A stretch of 64,000 bases of DNA. Origin: Neobacillus sp. DY30 (GTDB lineage Bacteria; Bacillota; Bacilli; Bacillales; Cytobacillaceae). The notes below the pieces were generated by a model. That model saw only the letters and a program-made list of their open reading frames with translations, did no database searches and had not been told where the DNA came from. A program made the translations under genes and the position numbers. This document shows, in pieces, positions 25,235 through 34,381 of this stretch (position 1 is the stretch's first letter; each line of letters opens with the position of its first letter). Where the stretch lies: contig NZ_CP126093.1 in NCBI RefSeq assembly GCF_030123065.1, positions 5,648,001 to 5,712,000 on the forward strand, read 5' to 3'.

Positions 25235-25412
25235 CATCGATTTGGGGCTTAACAGCAATCTTTGCTATGGAAGAGCTAGGGTTCAGAAATACTTCAATTA
25301 AGCATTGAGAACTTACAAAGAACCCGCTATCCATTAGGATGCAGGTTCTTTGTTAGGGTGTTGCCTCCCTTGATATACTATTTATTGTAAAATATAAAAT
25401 TACTTTGATTGA

Positions 25413-25771
25413 CTATTCTTTTTCTACTATTAATTTTTCGATAGCATAAGCTACCCCATGTTCATTATTGGATAATGTATGGAACTGAGCCGCTTCTTTC
25501 ACAACAGATTCAGGATTGGCCATTGCCACTCCACAGCCAGCATACTCAATCATACTTAAATCATTTTCGCCGTCCCCGATGCAAATGACTTCTTCCTGCT
25601 TAATACTAAGTTTTTCGCCGATTTGTCTGACTGCATTTCCTTTGCTGACACATGGGTCAAGGATTTCTAAAAAAACGGAGTACTTTTAACGAACGTATAT
25701 TTTCCCCAGAATGATTCAGATATGTTAGCAAAAATCGTATTCAAACGTTCCGGTTCATCAATAAACATTAC
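25413..25771 (-). pseudogene. 3' fragment of a HAD phosphatase gene
   Basis: Close relative, at DNA level, of the last ~380 bp of the intact HAD gene at 58014-58826. Shared stretches include GCATAAGCTACNCCATGTTC, CATTGCCACTCCACAGCC and GCATTTCCTTTGCTGACAC. The reading frame is broken by indels near 25665-25690 and the N-terminal half, with the nucleophile motif DIDGT, is absent; similarity ends at 25771. It has the same strand as the intact copy. Confidence 0.85.
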
Positions 25772-26447
25772 TGGTCACATCCTTGTGTTTAGGATCTTCA
25801 ACAACTTCGGGTTGACAGGGCAACGTATTCACTTTGAACAATGAGAACCCCTCTCATTTACCACTTCTGTTTTTTTCCTCCACTTTCATTCAATGCGGAC
25901 CACTCGCTTTACTCGATTCTTACGGTCAACGAGAACAGCACTATATGACTTTACTCGCTTCTGTTTTTTACTTCTAGTTCCCAGGAGTTTATTCCCAAAA
26001 ATCACTAGTTATTTTTTCGTAAAAAAAACAATCGACATTAATTCACAGCAATATACACTTTATACTATTTTCTAACAATATTTTGATGTTTTTTAGCTTG
26101 TTCGAAGTGACAAATCAACTATCCTAAAATTGGATATATAAACCAGGTAATTCCTATCATCTTTATGAATACGTTTACAATTTTGAAATCACAACATTTT
26201 CCAATTGCTTATAGTTAAAAAATTCTTATCTCTTCTTAATTTTTAGACAATTACAAACTTCTACAGTATCCCTTTAATACATCATATATACTATGAAATG
26301 AGATAAAAAATAAAAATAAATAACTATTAAACAGTAAAGGGCAAAACTATTGAAAAATAGGGACGTAAAGTCACAGGTCTAAAGTTATTTTTTTGCTATG
26401 ATGGCTGGACTGCCTGAAATAAAATGTTGTATTTTGGAGGAAAAACG
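25772..26447. other. Intergenic, nothing recognised
   Basis: AT-rich, no supported gene or terminator. A 60-codon rightward frame (25893-26075) has an unnatural Arg/Thr/Phe-rich composition and no ribosome site. TTTTGGAGG at 26433 belongs to the following sinI-like frame. Confidence 0.5.
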
Positions 26448-26590
26448 ATGAATAAGATGAGAAAAGTAGATGAACTGTTGGTCAAGAGTGGGTAGATTTA
26501 ATTTTAGAAGCATTAGAAATGGGAATCACAGAGGAAGAAATTAAAAGCTTCTTTGTAGAGAAGAGAAAAGAATCAAGTAATTGGATTTGA
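26448..26590 (+). pseudogene. sinI-like gene, frameshifted
   Basis: ATG 26448 (TTGGAGG upstream) opens NKMRKVDELLVKSG and stops. A different frame continues with VGQEWVDLILEALEMGITEE then EIKSFFVEKRK, the SinI dimerisation motif. One missing or extra base near 26478 joins the two into a normal ~46-residue SinI-like protein. The gene stands 67 bp before a sinR-like gene, the classical sinI-sinR order. Confidence 0.65.
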
Positions 26591-26657
26591 ACAATTAGAC
26601 TCGTTTCCGTCACCCTTCAACTTATGCTATAATCGATTATGGAGGGAGTGACAAAAC

Positions 26658-26992
26658 ATGATTGGTGAACGCATTAAATCATATCGAATGCAAAGGAAGC
26701 TCTCATTATCCGAACTAGCTGAACGAGCAGGAGTTGCAAAATCATATATAAGCTCTATTGAACGTAACCTACAAGCAAATCCTTCGATTCAATTCCTTGA
26801 AAAAATCTCCTCCGTTCTAGGAGTATCAGTGAATACTTTACTTAACGATGAGGATAACGAAGCTAGTCAGAACGTCCTTGACACTGAATGGTCAAAACTA
26901 GTTCTAGAAGCTATGAATTCAGGTGTCTCAAAAAATCATTCCGAGAATTTTTAGATTTTAATAAGTGGAAAATAGAAAATGAGAATAAATAA
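26658..26992 (+). pseudogene. SinR-like repressor, frameshifted at a poly-A run
   Basis: The first 91 residues are a good SinR: an HTH of the XRE type (IGERIKSYRMQRKLSLSELA, AGVAKSYISSIERNLQANPS), then the SinI-binding segment LDTEWSKLVLEAMNSGVSK. The frame then ends early as NHSENF. Shifting one base in the six-A run at 26930-26935 restores SFREFLDFNKWKIENENK, the usual end of SinR-type proteins, with stop at 26992. As written the product is 98 residues lacking the last helix, which would weaken dimer formation. The N-terminal DNA-binding part is intact. Ribosome site GGAGGGAG. Confidence 0.75.
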
Positions 26993-26996
26993 GAGA

Positions 26997-27037
26997 GCGT
27001 TTATTGGTGACCTGAAAGTCATCCATAAACGCTTTTT
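26997..27037 (+). terminator. Long terminator hairpin after the sinR-like gene
   Basis: AGCGTTTATTGGTGAC pairs with GTCATCCATAAACGCT around a 6-base loop, followed by TTTTTG. Nearly the same hairpin occurs at 29091-29133. Confidence 0.85.
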
Positions 27038-27059
27038 GTGTTTGAATCCTATCACCGAC

Positions 27060-27215
27060 TTATATTATGTCTAACGTCTTTCTTCTACTAGGTATAGAAT
27101 TAATCCACTCAGCTACTTCCTCCAAATCCATTTCTAGGTATTTATAACCCTATTTCCTACCTTTGACTTTTTTTTCTCAGCTACCTTTGAATCATTGTGC
27201 TCCCTTTCATTCCTC
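27060..27215 (-). pseudogene. Possible short gene relic
   Basis: On the minus strand, AGGAGG at about 27215 precedes an ATG but the frame stops quickly. In another frame a coherent end is seen: YKYLEMDLEEVAEWINSIPS then RRKTLDII and stop. It reads like a broken ~45-residue protein. No family recognised; the rest of this 430-bp gap is featureless. Confidence 0.25.
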
Positions 27216-27424
27216 CTACTAGAAAAAATTTGATATAAGTATCATAGCTTGCCTGGAAAATATATTGGCAAAAAGTGTTTAATCTTATCTAACAGAATCT
27301 GTTGATAGTCTGACAATTAATGACAAAATATTTAAAATTTTTACAATAAATGTGTGTTTTAATTAAGTCTTATTTGTACTTTTTAATAAACTATTATGTA
27401 ATACAATAAATCAATTACTGGGGA

Positions 27425-29065
27425 GTGATTAAAATAGTTAATCTTTCAGATTATTCTTCCTATAAAATTGGGTCGGATTGGATTCCTGCATTTAACCAAG
27501 CATTTAGGGATTTAACAGCGAGCGGAGGCGGAATCTTACAAATTCCAGCAGGATTACATTACATCAATTCTACTATAAACATTCCGTCAAATGTCCACAT
27601 TATAGGAGCAGGTGCAGGTGTTTCGACTATTAGACTATCCAATGGTGCTAATACAGATATGGTTAACTTTAATATAAGTGATAATTGTGGAATTGCCGAC
27701 CTCACCTTAAGAGGGAATTGCTTCGATCCCACACCTTCTGTTGATAAGAACGGTCTTGTCATTGGTAGACCCGGTCTTAATTCGGCCACTAACGAGGGGT
27801 CAATGGATAATATTAGCATCCAAAATATTGAAATTAGGGACATAGGAGGAAATGGATTCCGCTGTTACCGCAATACATGGATCTATTCTATCTCGAGGGT
27901 CACCATTCAATTCTGTACGGGTTACGGTGCTTGGATCGAATCAACGGATAATATGTATGATACTTTTGATATTACTGGCAATGGTAAAGCAGGACTTTAT
28001 GTAACAGGAAGTAATAACAGATTTTCAAATATGAAAATCATCTTCAATGGCCGCGGCGTGAAGAAAGCAGATGGGAAATTCTACGGCAATGGTACGGACT
28101 TGAACTCTGCAGGTACCTATTGTACGGGTACTAGAAATGGATTTGTGAATATTGACTCACAGGAAAACTATGGACATGGTTTTGTCTTCGATGGAGCGAA
28201 AGATACAGATTTACTTGGTTGTTTAGCGGATAAAAATGGATACTCTGTACTTGCTCCTGATGGATCTAGCCTAAAATCTGCAGCAACGGCAGTCGGTTTT
28301 TATTTTATCAATTCTAGTGCCAGAATCACAGGTATTGTGAAAGCCACTAACTTTAACACAAATCTTGTCTCACAATTATGCGGATATTATATCGACCATA
28401 CTTGTACAAGCATCTCATTGGATTATGAGCAAGATGCGACGCAAGGTCTAAGTACAAATCTTTCTTACACCTCTCAAGTAACAACTGCAAGTATGAAAGC
28501 AACTATTTATGCAATTGCACAATATAATAATTTTCTAACGTCAGGAAACACATTGACCAATAAGATAACTGCTTATAACAGTACTAATTTTCAGTTAGGC
28601 AAAAACTTCATTAGTTCCTATACAGTAACAGGAAATAGAATTTATGCAACTACGAACTGGGCAGCAACACCTAGAATGGGCACACTTAGTAATTTATCTG
28701 TATCACAGAATCGTGTATATTTAGTTAGAGTCAAAGTGAAACCAACTGTAGATAATTATTTCCTTCGTTTTAAAGCTTTTTATGATGAAGGGTCCTTTGA
28801 CCAGATTAGACAAATAGATGCTCGATATAACAGTAGTGCCTACACGGACATTTCATTTGTATTTAAAGCAGATCGAACAAGCAGTAAAGTCGCTTTTTAT
28901 GTGCAAGATCAAGTCGGGACAAACAATGCAAAGCAATACCCCTTCTATGCAGCGGAATTTGCACTGATTGACATCACAGATATGATGAAGCAAGAATATT
29001 TACCAAAATCATTGGACATGGCAGTGAGTAAAAACTACTTTGTTGGTTCAAGGACATTTTTGTAA
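27425..29065 (+). CDS. Right-handed beta-helix protein (pectate-lyase-3 type)
   Basis: 546 residues. The N-terminus has the pectate_lyase_3 pattern: DWIPAFNQAFRDLTASGGGI then LQIPAGLHYI, INIPSNVHIIGAGAGVSTIR. This continues into parallel beta-helix rungs (NISIQNIEIRDIGGNGFRC, DNMYDTFDITGNGKAGLYV) to about residue 300; the last ~170 residues form a separate beta domain. Such proteins bind or cleave acidic polysaccharides, as in phage tailspikes and EPS lyases. No signal peptide is seen, so export would need another route. Start is uncertain: GTG 27425 overlaps the only ribosome site (GGGGAG), which would be well spaced for the AUA at 27434. It is the only large rightward gene at the EPS locus edge. 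Confidence 0.75.
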   Translation: MIKIVNLSDYSSYKIGSDWIPAFNQAFRDLTASGGGILQIPAGLHYINSTINIPSNVHIIGAGAGVSTIRLSNGANTDMVNFNISDNCGIADLTLRGNCFDPTPSVDKNGLVIGRPGLNSATNEGSMDNISIQNIEIRDIGGNGFRCYRNTWIYSISRVTIQFCTGYGAWIESTDNMYDTFDITGNGKAGLYVTGSNNRFSNMKIIFNGRGVKKADGKFYGNGTDLNSAGTYCTGTRNGFVNIDSQENYGHGFVFDGAKDTDLLGCLADKNGYSVLAPDGSSLKSAATAVGFYFINSSARITGIVKATNFNTNLVSQLCGYYIDHTCTSISLDYEQDATQGLSTNLSYTSQVTTASMKATIYAIAQYNNFLTSGNTLTNKITAYNSTNFQLGKNFISSYTVTGNRIYATTNWAATPRMGTLSNLSVSQNRVYLVRVKVKPTVDNYFLRFKAFYDEGSFDQIRQIDARYNSSAYTDISFVFKADRTSSKVAFYVQDQVGTNNAKQYPFYAAEFALIDITDMMKQEYLPKSLDMAVSKNYFVGSRTFL

Positions 29066-29090
29066 ATAGAACAGTAGGGAGAACAAATAA

Positions 29091-29133
29091 AGCGTTTATT
29101 GATGACCTAATTTGTCATCAATGAACGCTTTTG
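29091..29133. terminator. Bidirectional terminator, repeat of the 26997 hairpin
   Basis: AGCGTTTATTGATGAC / GTCATCAATGAACGCT with a 7-base loop, followed by TTTTG. It lies between the convergent beta-helix and asparagine synthetase genes and nearly copies the hairpin at 26997-27033. Confidence 0.85.
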
Positions 29134-29137
29134 TCAA

Positions 29138-31015
29138 TTAGAAAATAGCCTCTATATACTCTCTGTACCATAATTGAAACACATAAAAGCTCCATATAAC
29201 TCGATCTTCTAAGCCGTTAGTTTTATTGTCATAAAGCTTCGTTATCAGCTCTGAAAGTACTTCATATTCAAATATTCCCTGTTTCATAATAGCAGTTCTC
29301 TCAGAGAACCTTTTAAGGTCATTACTTAATGAAGTTTTTAGCCATGTGTCAATCGGTACTCCAAAACCTTTTTTGGGGCGATCTAGTAACTTGCTAGGAA
29401 TATATTCATAGGCAAGATCCTTTAGAATACGTTTCTTCGTACCTTTATAATACTTAAAATCATGTGGAAGTTGAAACGAGTACTCAATAATCCGATAATC
29501 GATGATTGGACATCTCGCTTCGAGCGAATATTTCATGGATGCTCTATCCACTTTCGTTAAAATATCCTCTGGTAAATATGTCTGCATATCAAGAAGCATT
29601 CGACGCATCTGCCAATTATCCAGTGGATATTTATCTTCTCCGAAGAATAACACTTCGCCGCTGTTCCCTTTCACTAACCTATTAGGAAGATCATCAAGCG
29701 TATGATACAATAATTGAGTTTTCGTTCTTTCCTCCCGGTTTAGGACAACGGCCCTAACGGAAGATGGAATTTTCTCATTTAAATTTAATTTTTTGATCTT
29801 CGTTTCTTCTAACAAATAGTGCAAAATTCCCCCATATCTATCTAATTTTTGCACCATCGGTAATTTATCATACATATTATAACCACAAAATAGTTCATCA
29901 CCGCCATCTCCAGAGAGAGCAACGGTTACATCCCTCTTAGCAAGCTGTGAAACTAACATGGTAGGAATCTGTGAAGCATCTGCAAATGGCTCGTCGTAAT
30001 AGTAGGGAATACTTTCAACAAGATCAACCATATCATCTGTATTGATTTTCATCACAGTATGGTGTGTTCCTAAATAATCCGCAATCTCATTTGCAAAAGC
30101 TGATTCATCATATTCAGGGTCATCAAATCCGATTGAATAGGTCTTGATTGGTTTACTGCTTACGCTTTGCGAAATAGCAGTAACTAAACTAGAATCAATG
30201 CCGCCGCTTAAGAAAGATCCTAAAGGAACATCTGCTATCATTCTTTTACTCACACTATCTTTCAATAAATCATTTAACTCAAATTTTGCTTGTTTGTAGT
30301 CGGTGATTAATTGATTACTTAAATTCGAGTACCTGTCTATTATGTTCCAGTATTTTTGTATCGTTACAGTGTTATTTTTCCAAATCAAAAAAGAACCTGG
30401 CTCTAACTTAAACGTATCTTTAAAAATGGTATTTGGTGCGGAAATATATTGATGGTAGAGGTAACCTGATATGACATCCCTTCTTATCTCTTTTGTAAAC
30501 GCCGGATACTTCATAATGGCCTTAAGCTCCGAGGCATATACAAAATCCCCATATTTATGGTAATAATAGAGCGGCTTCTTACCAATTCGATCTCTTGCCA
30601 AGATTAGTTCATTTTTGCTTTTATCATATATTGCAATTGCAAACATTCCATTCAACCTATTAAAGCAATTTGTTCCCCACTGTTGATAGGCATAGATGAT
30701 CACTTCTGTATCCGTGTTTGAACGAAACCGATATCCAATAGCACGAAGTTCCTCTCGTAATTCAATATAATTATAAATTTCTCCATTGAAAACAATGGAA
30801 ATAGTTGAGTCATCCGAATGCATTGGCTGATGCCCCATCTCAGATAAGTCTAAAATGGATAATCTACTATGTGCCAATCCAAAATAAAATCCATCTTTTT
30901 GGAAGATTACTTCACCATTATCATCTGGTCCTCTATGCACCAATGTATTGTTCATCTTTTCTAGATCATTCAAATGAAATGGTTCCTTGGTAATAAATCC
31001 ACAAATTCCACACAT
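29138..31015 (-). CDS. Asparagine synthetase (glutamine-hydrolysing), AsnB/AsnO type
   Basis: 625 residues. After Met removal the N-terminal Cys2 (CGICGFI) is the class-II glutaminase nucleophile; NTLVHRGPDDNG, FNGEIYNYIELREEL and SNTDTEVIIYAYQQWG complete that domain. The C-terminal synthetase half has the pyrophosphate loop SGGIDSSLV and the SLEARCPIIDYRIIEYS region. The enzyme transfers ammonia from glutamine to an adenylated carboxylate; beyond asparagine, such paralogues amidate sugars or peptides in surface-polymer and antibiotic loci. It lies 52 bp after the carrier-thioesterase gene in the same direction, at the edge of the EPS locus, which suggests a specialised substrate. Confidence 0.88.
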   Translation of the reverse strand: MCGICGFITKEPFHLNDLEKMNNTLVHRGPDDNGEVIFQKDGFYFGLAHSRLSILDLSEMGHQPMHSDDSTISIVFNGEIYNYIELREELRAIGYRFRSNTDTEVIIYAYQQWGTNCFNRLNGMFAIAIYDKSKNELILARDRIGKKPLYYYHKYGDFVYASELKAIMKYPAFTKEIRRDVISGYLYHQYISAPNTIFKDTFKLEPGSFLIWKNNTVTIQKYWNIIDRYSNLSNQLITDYKQAKFELNDLLKDSVSKRMIADVPLGSFLSGGIDSSLVTAISQSVSSKPIKTYSIGFDDPEYDESAFANEIADYLGTHHTVMKINTDDMVDLVESIPYYYDEPFADASQIPTMLVSQLAKRDVTVALSGDGGDELFCGYNMYDKLPMVQKLDRYGGILHYLLEETKIKKLNLNEKIPSSVRAVVLNREERTKTQLLYHTLDDLPNRLVKGNSGEVLFFGEDKYPLDNWQMRRMLLDMQTYLPEDILTKVDRASMKYSLEARCPIIDYRIIEYSFQLPHDFKYYKGTKKRILKDLAYEYIPSKLLDRPKKGFGVPIDTWLKTSLSNDLKRFSERTAIMKQGIFEYEVLSELITKLYDNKTNGLEDRVIWSFYVFQLWYREYIEAIF

Positions 31016-31067
31016 ACTTGTTGTCCACCTCTCGTTCCTTAAAAAGATTTTAGGGAATAACCTACTA

Positions 31068-32162
31068 TCAATTTATTTTTTGGTTATAAAAAATGGCTTC
31101 CTCCATCTCAAAATGTTGTTTTAAGAGACCCGCAACAACTTCAATGTTCGGTTTTTTCAAAAACCTATCATGTTCGACTCGTATTGCTTGAACTTCAATG
31201 CTTCCATTATCAGCTGTCTCCCAACCGAGTTTTTCCTCATAGTCGTTATATCTATCTCCAGAAAGTAGTAATATCTTTCCTGGATAAGGTTGGGGATTAT
31301 ATCCTCTTACTGCAGCTCTAAGGGTCATTCTTGTTTGTGTCATTCCGTTAGGCTTTTTATTTTCTGTCGTATTTGAAGCAAAAAATTTACCTACTACTTT
31401 TTGGAACATCTGTTTAATGAATAAAGCACACTCTTTCAGTGACATTTTAGATATTTTCATTAGCCTATTTAGGATTTTTTGGTTTAATGGCGTTTCTTTT
31501 GGAATGATTAGAGGGATTTTTTGGGGGTTGGCTAAATTGAGAATAGCTAACAATGAAACCTCCTCTCCTATTTGAATCAGCTTTTGAGCTATTTCATAGG
31601 CAATGGCTCCACCAATACAGAAACCCAAGAGTGAATATGGCCCATTTGGTTGTATTTTTCTTATTTCTTTAACATATATATCAGCGAGTGATTCAACCGT
31701 TATTTTCTCGTTATTTTCACTATTAGGATATCTAAGTCCAAATAAAGGTTGGTCATTCCCTAATTCCACCGCTAAATATCTATAAATTAATACTTCACCG
31801 CCTCCACCATGAATACAATAAAGAGGTTGCTTAGAGCCAAAAGATTGTATTGCCACTAGGGATGATGACATATCAATAGTCTGATTATTTGATGACAATA
31901 ACGCTGCCAGATTTTCTATTGTTCCTTCTTGAAGAATGATTGAAACAGGCAATTCCTTATTAAAGATTTTTTCTATATCCGAAAACATTTGCATAGCTAA
32001 ATAAGAATTTCCACCTAAATCGAAGAAATTATCCGTAATTCCTATGGGTCTAACATCTAATATAGATTCCCATAATTCTACAAGTTTCTTTTCAATCGTA
32101 TTCCTTGGTAAGGTAACTTGAGCATCTCTGTCTGATACTGATGATACAGACGAATGATCCAT
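31068..32162 (-). CDS. Peptidyl-carrier protein - thioesterase didomain with Cys at the nucleophile position
   Basis: 364 residues equivalent to the last two modules of a nonribosomal peptide synthetase. Residues 17-92 are a carrier domain: LPRNTIEKKLVELWESIL, then DNFFDLGGNSYLAMQMF with Ser53 as phosphopantetheine site. From about residue 105 a type-I thioesterase follows: PLYCIHGGGGEVLIYRYLA, QPNGPYSLLGFCIGGAIAYE and a late VEHDRF His. The nucleophile elbow is GFCIGG, so Cys182 replaces the usual Ser. Adenylation and condensation domains are missing. It may be a stand-alone didomain or the tail of a lost synthetase gene. AGGAGGC precedes the ATG. A serine acetyltransferase remnant ends 30 bp upstream and asnB follows, probably one transcript. 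Confidence 0.82.
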   Translation of the reverse strand: MDHSSVSSVSDRDAQVTLPRNTIEKKLVELWESILDVRPIGITDNFFDLGGNSYLAMQMFSDIEKIFNKELPVSIILQEGTIENLAALLSSNNQTIDMSSSLVAIQSFGSKQPLYCIHGGGGEVLIYRYLAVELGNDQPLFGLRYPNSENNEKITVESLADIYVKEIRKIQPNGPYSLLGFCIGGAIAYEIAQKLIQIGEEVSLLAILNLANPQKIPLIIPKETPLNQKILNRLMKISKMSLKECALFIKQMFQKVVGKFFASNTTENKKPNGMTQTRMTLRAAVRGYNPQPYPGKILLLSGDRYNDYEEKLGWETADNGSIEVQAIRVEHDRFLKKPNIEVVAGLLKQHFEMEEAIFYNQKIN

Positions 32163-32192
32163 TTTTTAGCCTCCTATCTTTTTAACAAGTAG

Positions 32193-32543
32193 CTACCAAA
32201 AGACTGCAGGATCCTTTATAAAGGCTGCCTCAATTTCTTTATAGACCATGGTTCTAATAGAAGGGATCTTCCCAAGAATAATCATTGAATCTTTATCAGA
32301 TAAACCATTACTACATTTTGTCATATGAAGTATATTCTCGATCCTATTTTTAAAATGATTTAATTCTTGGAGTGTAATTTACCCATCATGGAAAAATTCT
32401 GGCAACACTACCTTCCGATAATCATTTAAAAATATTTCTATATCCTTTTCTAATATTTTTTTTTGAAACATATTAGAAGCACTAATTGTTTCATGGCTTT
32501 TCGTAAGTTGGTTATGTATTTCCATTAAAAAGCGTTCTTCCAT
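32193..32543 (-). pseudogene. Serine O-acetyltransferase (EpsC/CysE type) N-terminal remnant
   Basis: One frame with a single internal TAA (32379-32381). Before it: IEIFLNDYRKVVLPEFFHDG; after it: ITLQELNHFKNRIENIL, LGKIPSIRTMVYKEIEAAFI and KDPAVFW. This matches the N-terminal helical domain of long serine acetyltransferases, which typically has a LFPGYF-like segment and a closing IR-ML-DVEAAYEGDPAA segment. The catalytic left-handed beta-helix domain is absent. AAAGGTGAT precedes the ATG at 32543. The first 54 residues could still be translated. A SinR-like palindrome lies 45 bp upstream. Confidence 0.6.
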
Positions 32544-32587
32544 GTTTATCACCTTTCTGCCCTTTTGTTGATTTAAAAAACAGGTTG

Positions 32588-32603
32588 GTTCTTTATAAAG
32601 AAC
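32588..32603. promoter_or_regulatory. SinR-like operator palindrome
   Basis: GTTCTTTATAAAGAAC is a perfect 16-bp palindrome made of two SinR half-sites (consensus GTTCTYT). It lies 45 bp before the acetyltransferase remnant, which heads the carrier-thioesterase/asnB group. Same form as the sites at 52803, 52896, 54462 and 54537. Confidence 0.7.
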
Positions 32604-32734
32604 GAAGAATGTATAAAAAAAATGCTTTCGCATTTAACCTAATGATTTAGTACTTATAAGGAACAAGCCTTACCTTTAAGTATTACATAAATTATAACAT
32701 GAATTCCTCTAAGGCGACAGAATTTTTAAAATTT

Positions 32735-34018
32735 TCATTTCATTGTCTTAATCACCATTTTAGTTGTTTTAGGTTTCAACTTAATCTTAAAGATGATCTC
32801 TTCAACGTTTATTTCATTCAATCCAATTGCAAACAACCAATAAATAAGGAACCACACAGTACCATATGAAAAGTCATAGTCCACCACTCCATGCCCAAAT
32901 AACATAGATAATGCTAGAATTACTCCAACTCGATGTGTCTGATTACTTACAGTAGATCTAGATTTCAATATAAGATAGATTAATAAGATAAAGAACAAAC
33001 TAAAAACCAATATCCCAATCCAACCGATTTCAATTAAGAAATCTAGATAACCGTTATGAACTTGATCTAATCCAAATTTCTTATCTTCATATTTTGGATA
33101 ATAAACCGGCCAGCTGTCACCACCGAAACCAAACCATGGTGAATCGTTACTCATAGAGATCGCTTCCTCGTAAAAACTAATTCTAGCCGCTGCAGTATCC
33201 GTGCTCGGACTAATATCAGATATACGAGCTTTCAAGCTGTCTGGAATGACTTGTATCCTTCCATTTTGTTCGATGCTTGCAAAACTAAAAACACCAATGG
33301 ATAAAAATATAAACGAGGACGAATATAATAATAACTTTTTCCACTGTTTATATAATAAAGTAATAGCTAAAATGAAAGCACATGCGAAAAAGATATAAGC
33401 TCCACGTGAATAGGTATGTAACAAAACTGCTCCATAACCTGCAATCAATAACAAGAGAAATCCAGTTATCCAATCAAAGGATCTTCTCCGAATCAGAATT
33501 GCGAAGGTATAAAACCAATAAGCCCCCATTATTGCTGCAAAAGTGTTTGGATATCGAACAGGTCCACATGCCCGTCCTGGCTCACATCCAACCATATATT
33601 CATTAAAATAAATGAAATCTAACTTATTGGCTAATGAAAAAACCAGAAATGAGACTCCTAGAATATGAAAAATGTATGAATACAGATTTTTTATAACAAC
33701 TTCTTCTTTTGTCCACATTAATAAAAGAAAGAAGAATGAGTATGTAAAAAATCTGAAAATTGTATTCCAGTTCCCTTCTGGGTTTAATGCAAAAGGAACC
33801 GTTAAAACATACATAAATGGTAAAAGAAACACTAGGAAATAAACTTTATTTTTCAATAATATCTCTGGTTCTTTGAGCCAAAACCATGCAACGTTCATTA
33901 GAAATAGTCCGAAAATAAACCATTCCCAAAATCGAATATCCGAATCATAATAAAGTCCCCACTGGAATGGAGTAACAAGAAAAATAACACTTAAACAAAT
34001 AAAAGTAAACCATCTCAT
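32735..34018 (-). CDS. O-antigen ligase / Wzy polymerase-like membrane protein (1)
   Basis: 427 residues with about 12 hydrophobic segments. A large loop between the late segments contains HTYSRGAYIFFACAF and the stretch GFGGDSWPVYYPKYEDKKFG then LDQVHNGYLDFLIEIGWIGI. The H-N-YL-L-E-G element is the hallmark of the O-antigen ligase/Wzy_C domain. It joins or polymerises lipid-linked sugar repeats on the outer membrane face. A second polymerase-like protein is encoded at 43129. The gene follows the GH5 lipoprotein in the same direction after a 363-bp gap that holds a small opposite-strand gene. Confidence 0.8.
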   Translation of the reverse strand: MRWFTFICLSVIFLVTPFQWGLYYDSDIRFWEWFIFGLFLMNVAWFWLKEPEILLKNKVYFLVFLLPFMYVLTVPFALNPEGNWNTIFRFFTYSFFFLLLMWTKEEVVIKNLYSYIFHILGVSFLVFSLANKLDFIYFNEYMVGCEPGRACGPVRYPNTFAAIMGAYWFYTFAILIRRRSFDWITGFLLLLIAGYGAVLLHTYSRGAYIFFACAFILAITLLYKQWKKLLLYSSSFIFLSIGVFSFASIEQNGRIQVIPDSLKARISDISPSTDTAAARISFYEEAISMSNDSPWFGFGGDSWPVYYPKYEDKKFGLDQVHNGYLDFLIEIGWIGILVFSLFFILLIYLILKSRSTVSNQTHRVGVILALSMLFGHGVVDYDFSYGTVWFLIYWLFAIGLNEINVEEIIFKIKLKPKTTKMVIKTMK

Positions 34019-34220
34019 TTTTTTAACTCCGTAATTTTTTTAATCCAATAGGAATAAAATGATAAATATACTGCTTAAAAATCGAGACTATTATTTTGAA
34101 TTTTCAAGCAATGGTATTAGCACTTTTCCTAATTAATAAGGTTAACTTCAGAATTATTAACCATAATAGATTTAAACCAGAAAGGTTTCTTCCTTTTATA
34201 AAAGTTAAGGAGGTACTATT

Positions 34221-34343
34221 ATGAATCATGAAGGTAATTTTCTAAAAGGACTAGTCTGGGCTGTACCATTAAGTATCACTCTTTGGATCTCAATGATTGG
34301 CTGGGTTGAATTAATACTTCGGTTTATCTGTGAAAATAAATAA
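34221..34343 (+). CDS. Small single-pass membrane protein (40 residues)
   Basis: Short frame NHEGNFLKGLVWAVPLSITL then WISMIGWVELILRFICENK: one long hydrophobic helix with polar ends. A perfect AAGGAGG lies seven bases before the ATG, which is strong support for translation. It runs against all surrounding EPS genes, between the GH5 lipoprotein and the Wzy-like gene. Function unknown. Confidence 0.65.
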   Translation: MNHEGNFLKGLVWAVPLSITLWISMIGWVELILRFICENK

Positions 34344-34381
34344 TACTGGTTCCCCTGTATTCATTTGAATAAAGCTTTATT

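Noticed and set aside
25314-25353. Hairpin ACAAAGAACC ... GGTTCTTTGT as terminator or SinR site
   Set aside because: No T run follows on the plus strand, and the spacing between arms (19 bases) does not match the 8-base centre of the other SinR-like palindromes.
25893-26075. Rightward 60-codon frame rich in Arg, Thr and Phe
   Set aside because: Composition reflects an AT/CT-rich stretch; no ribosome site or homology seen.
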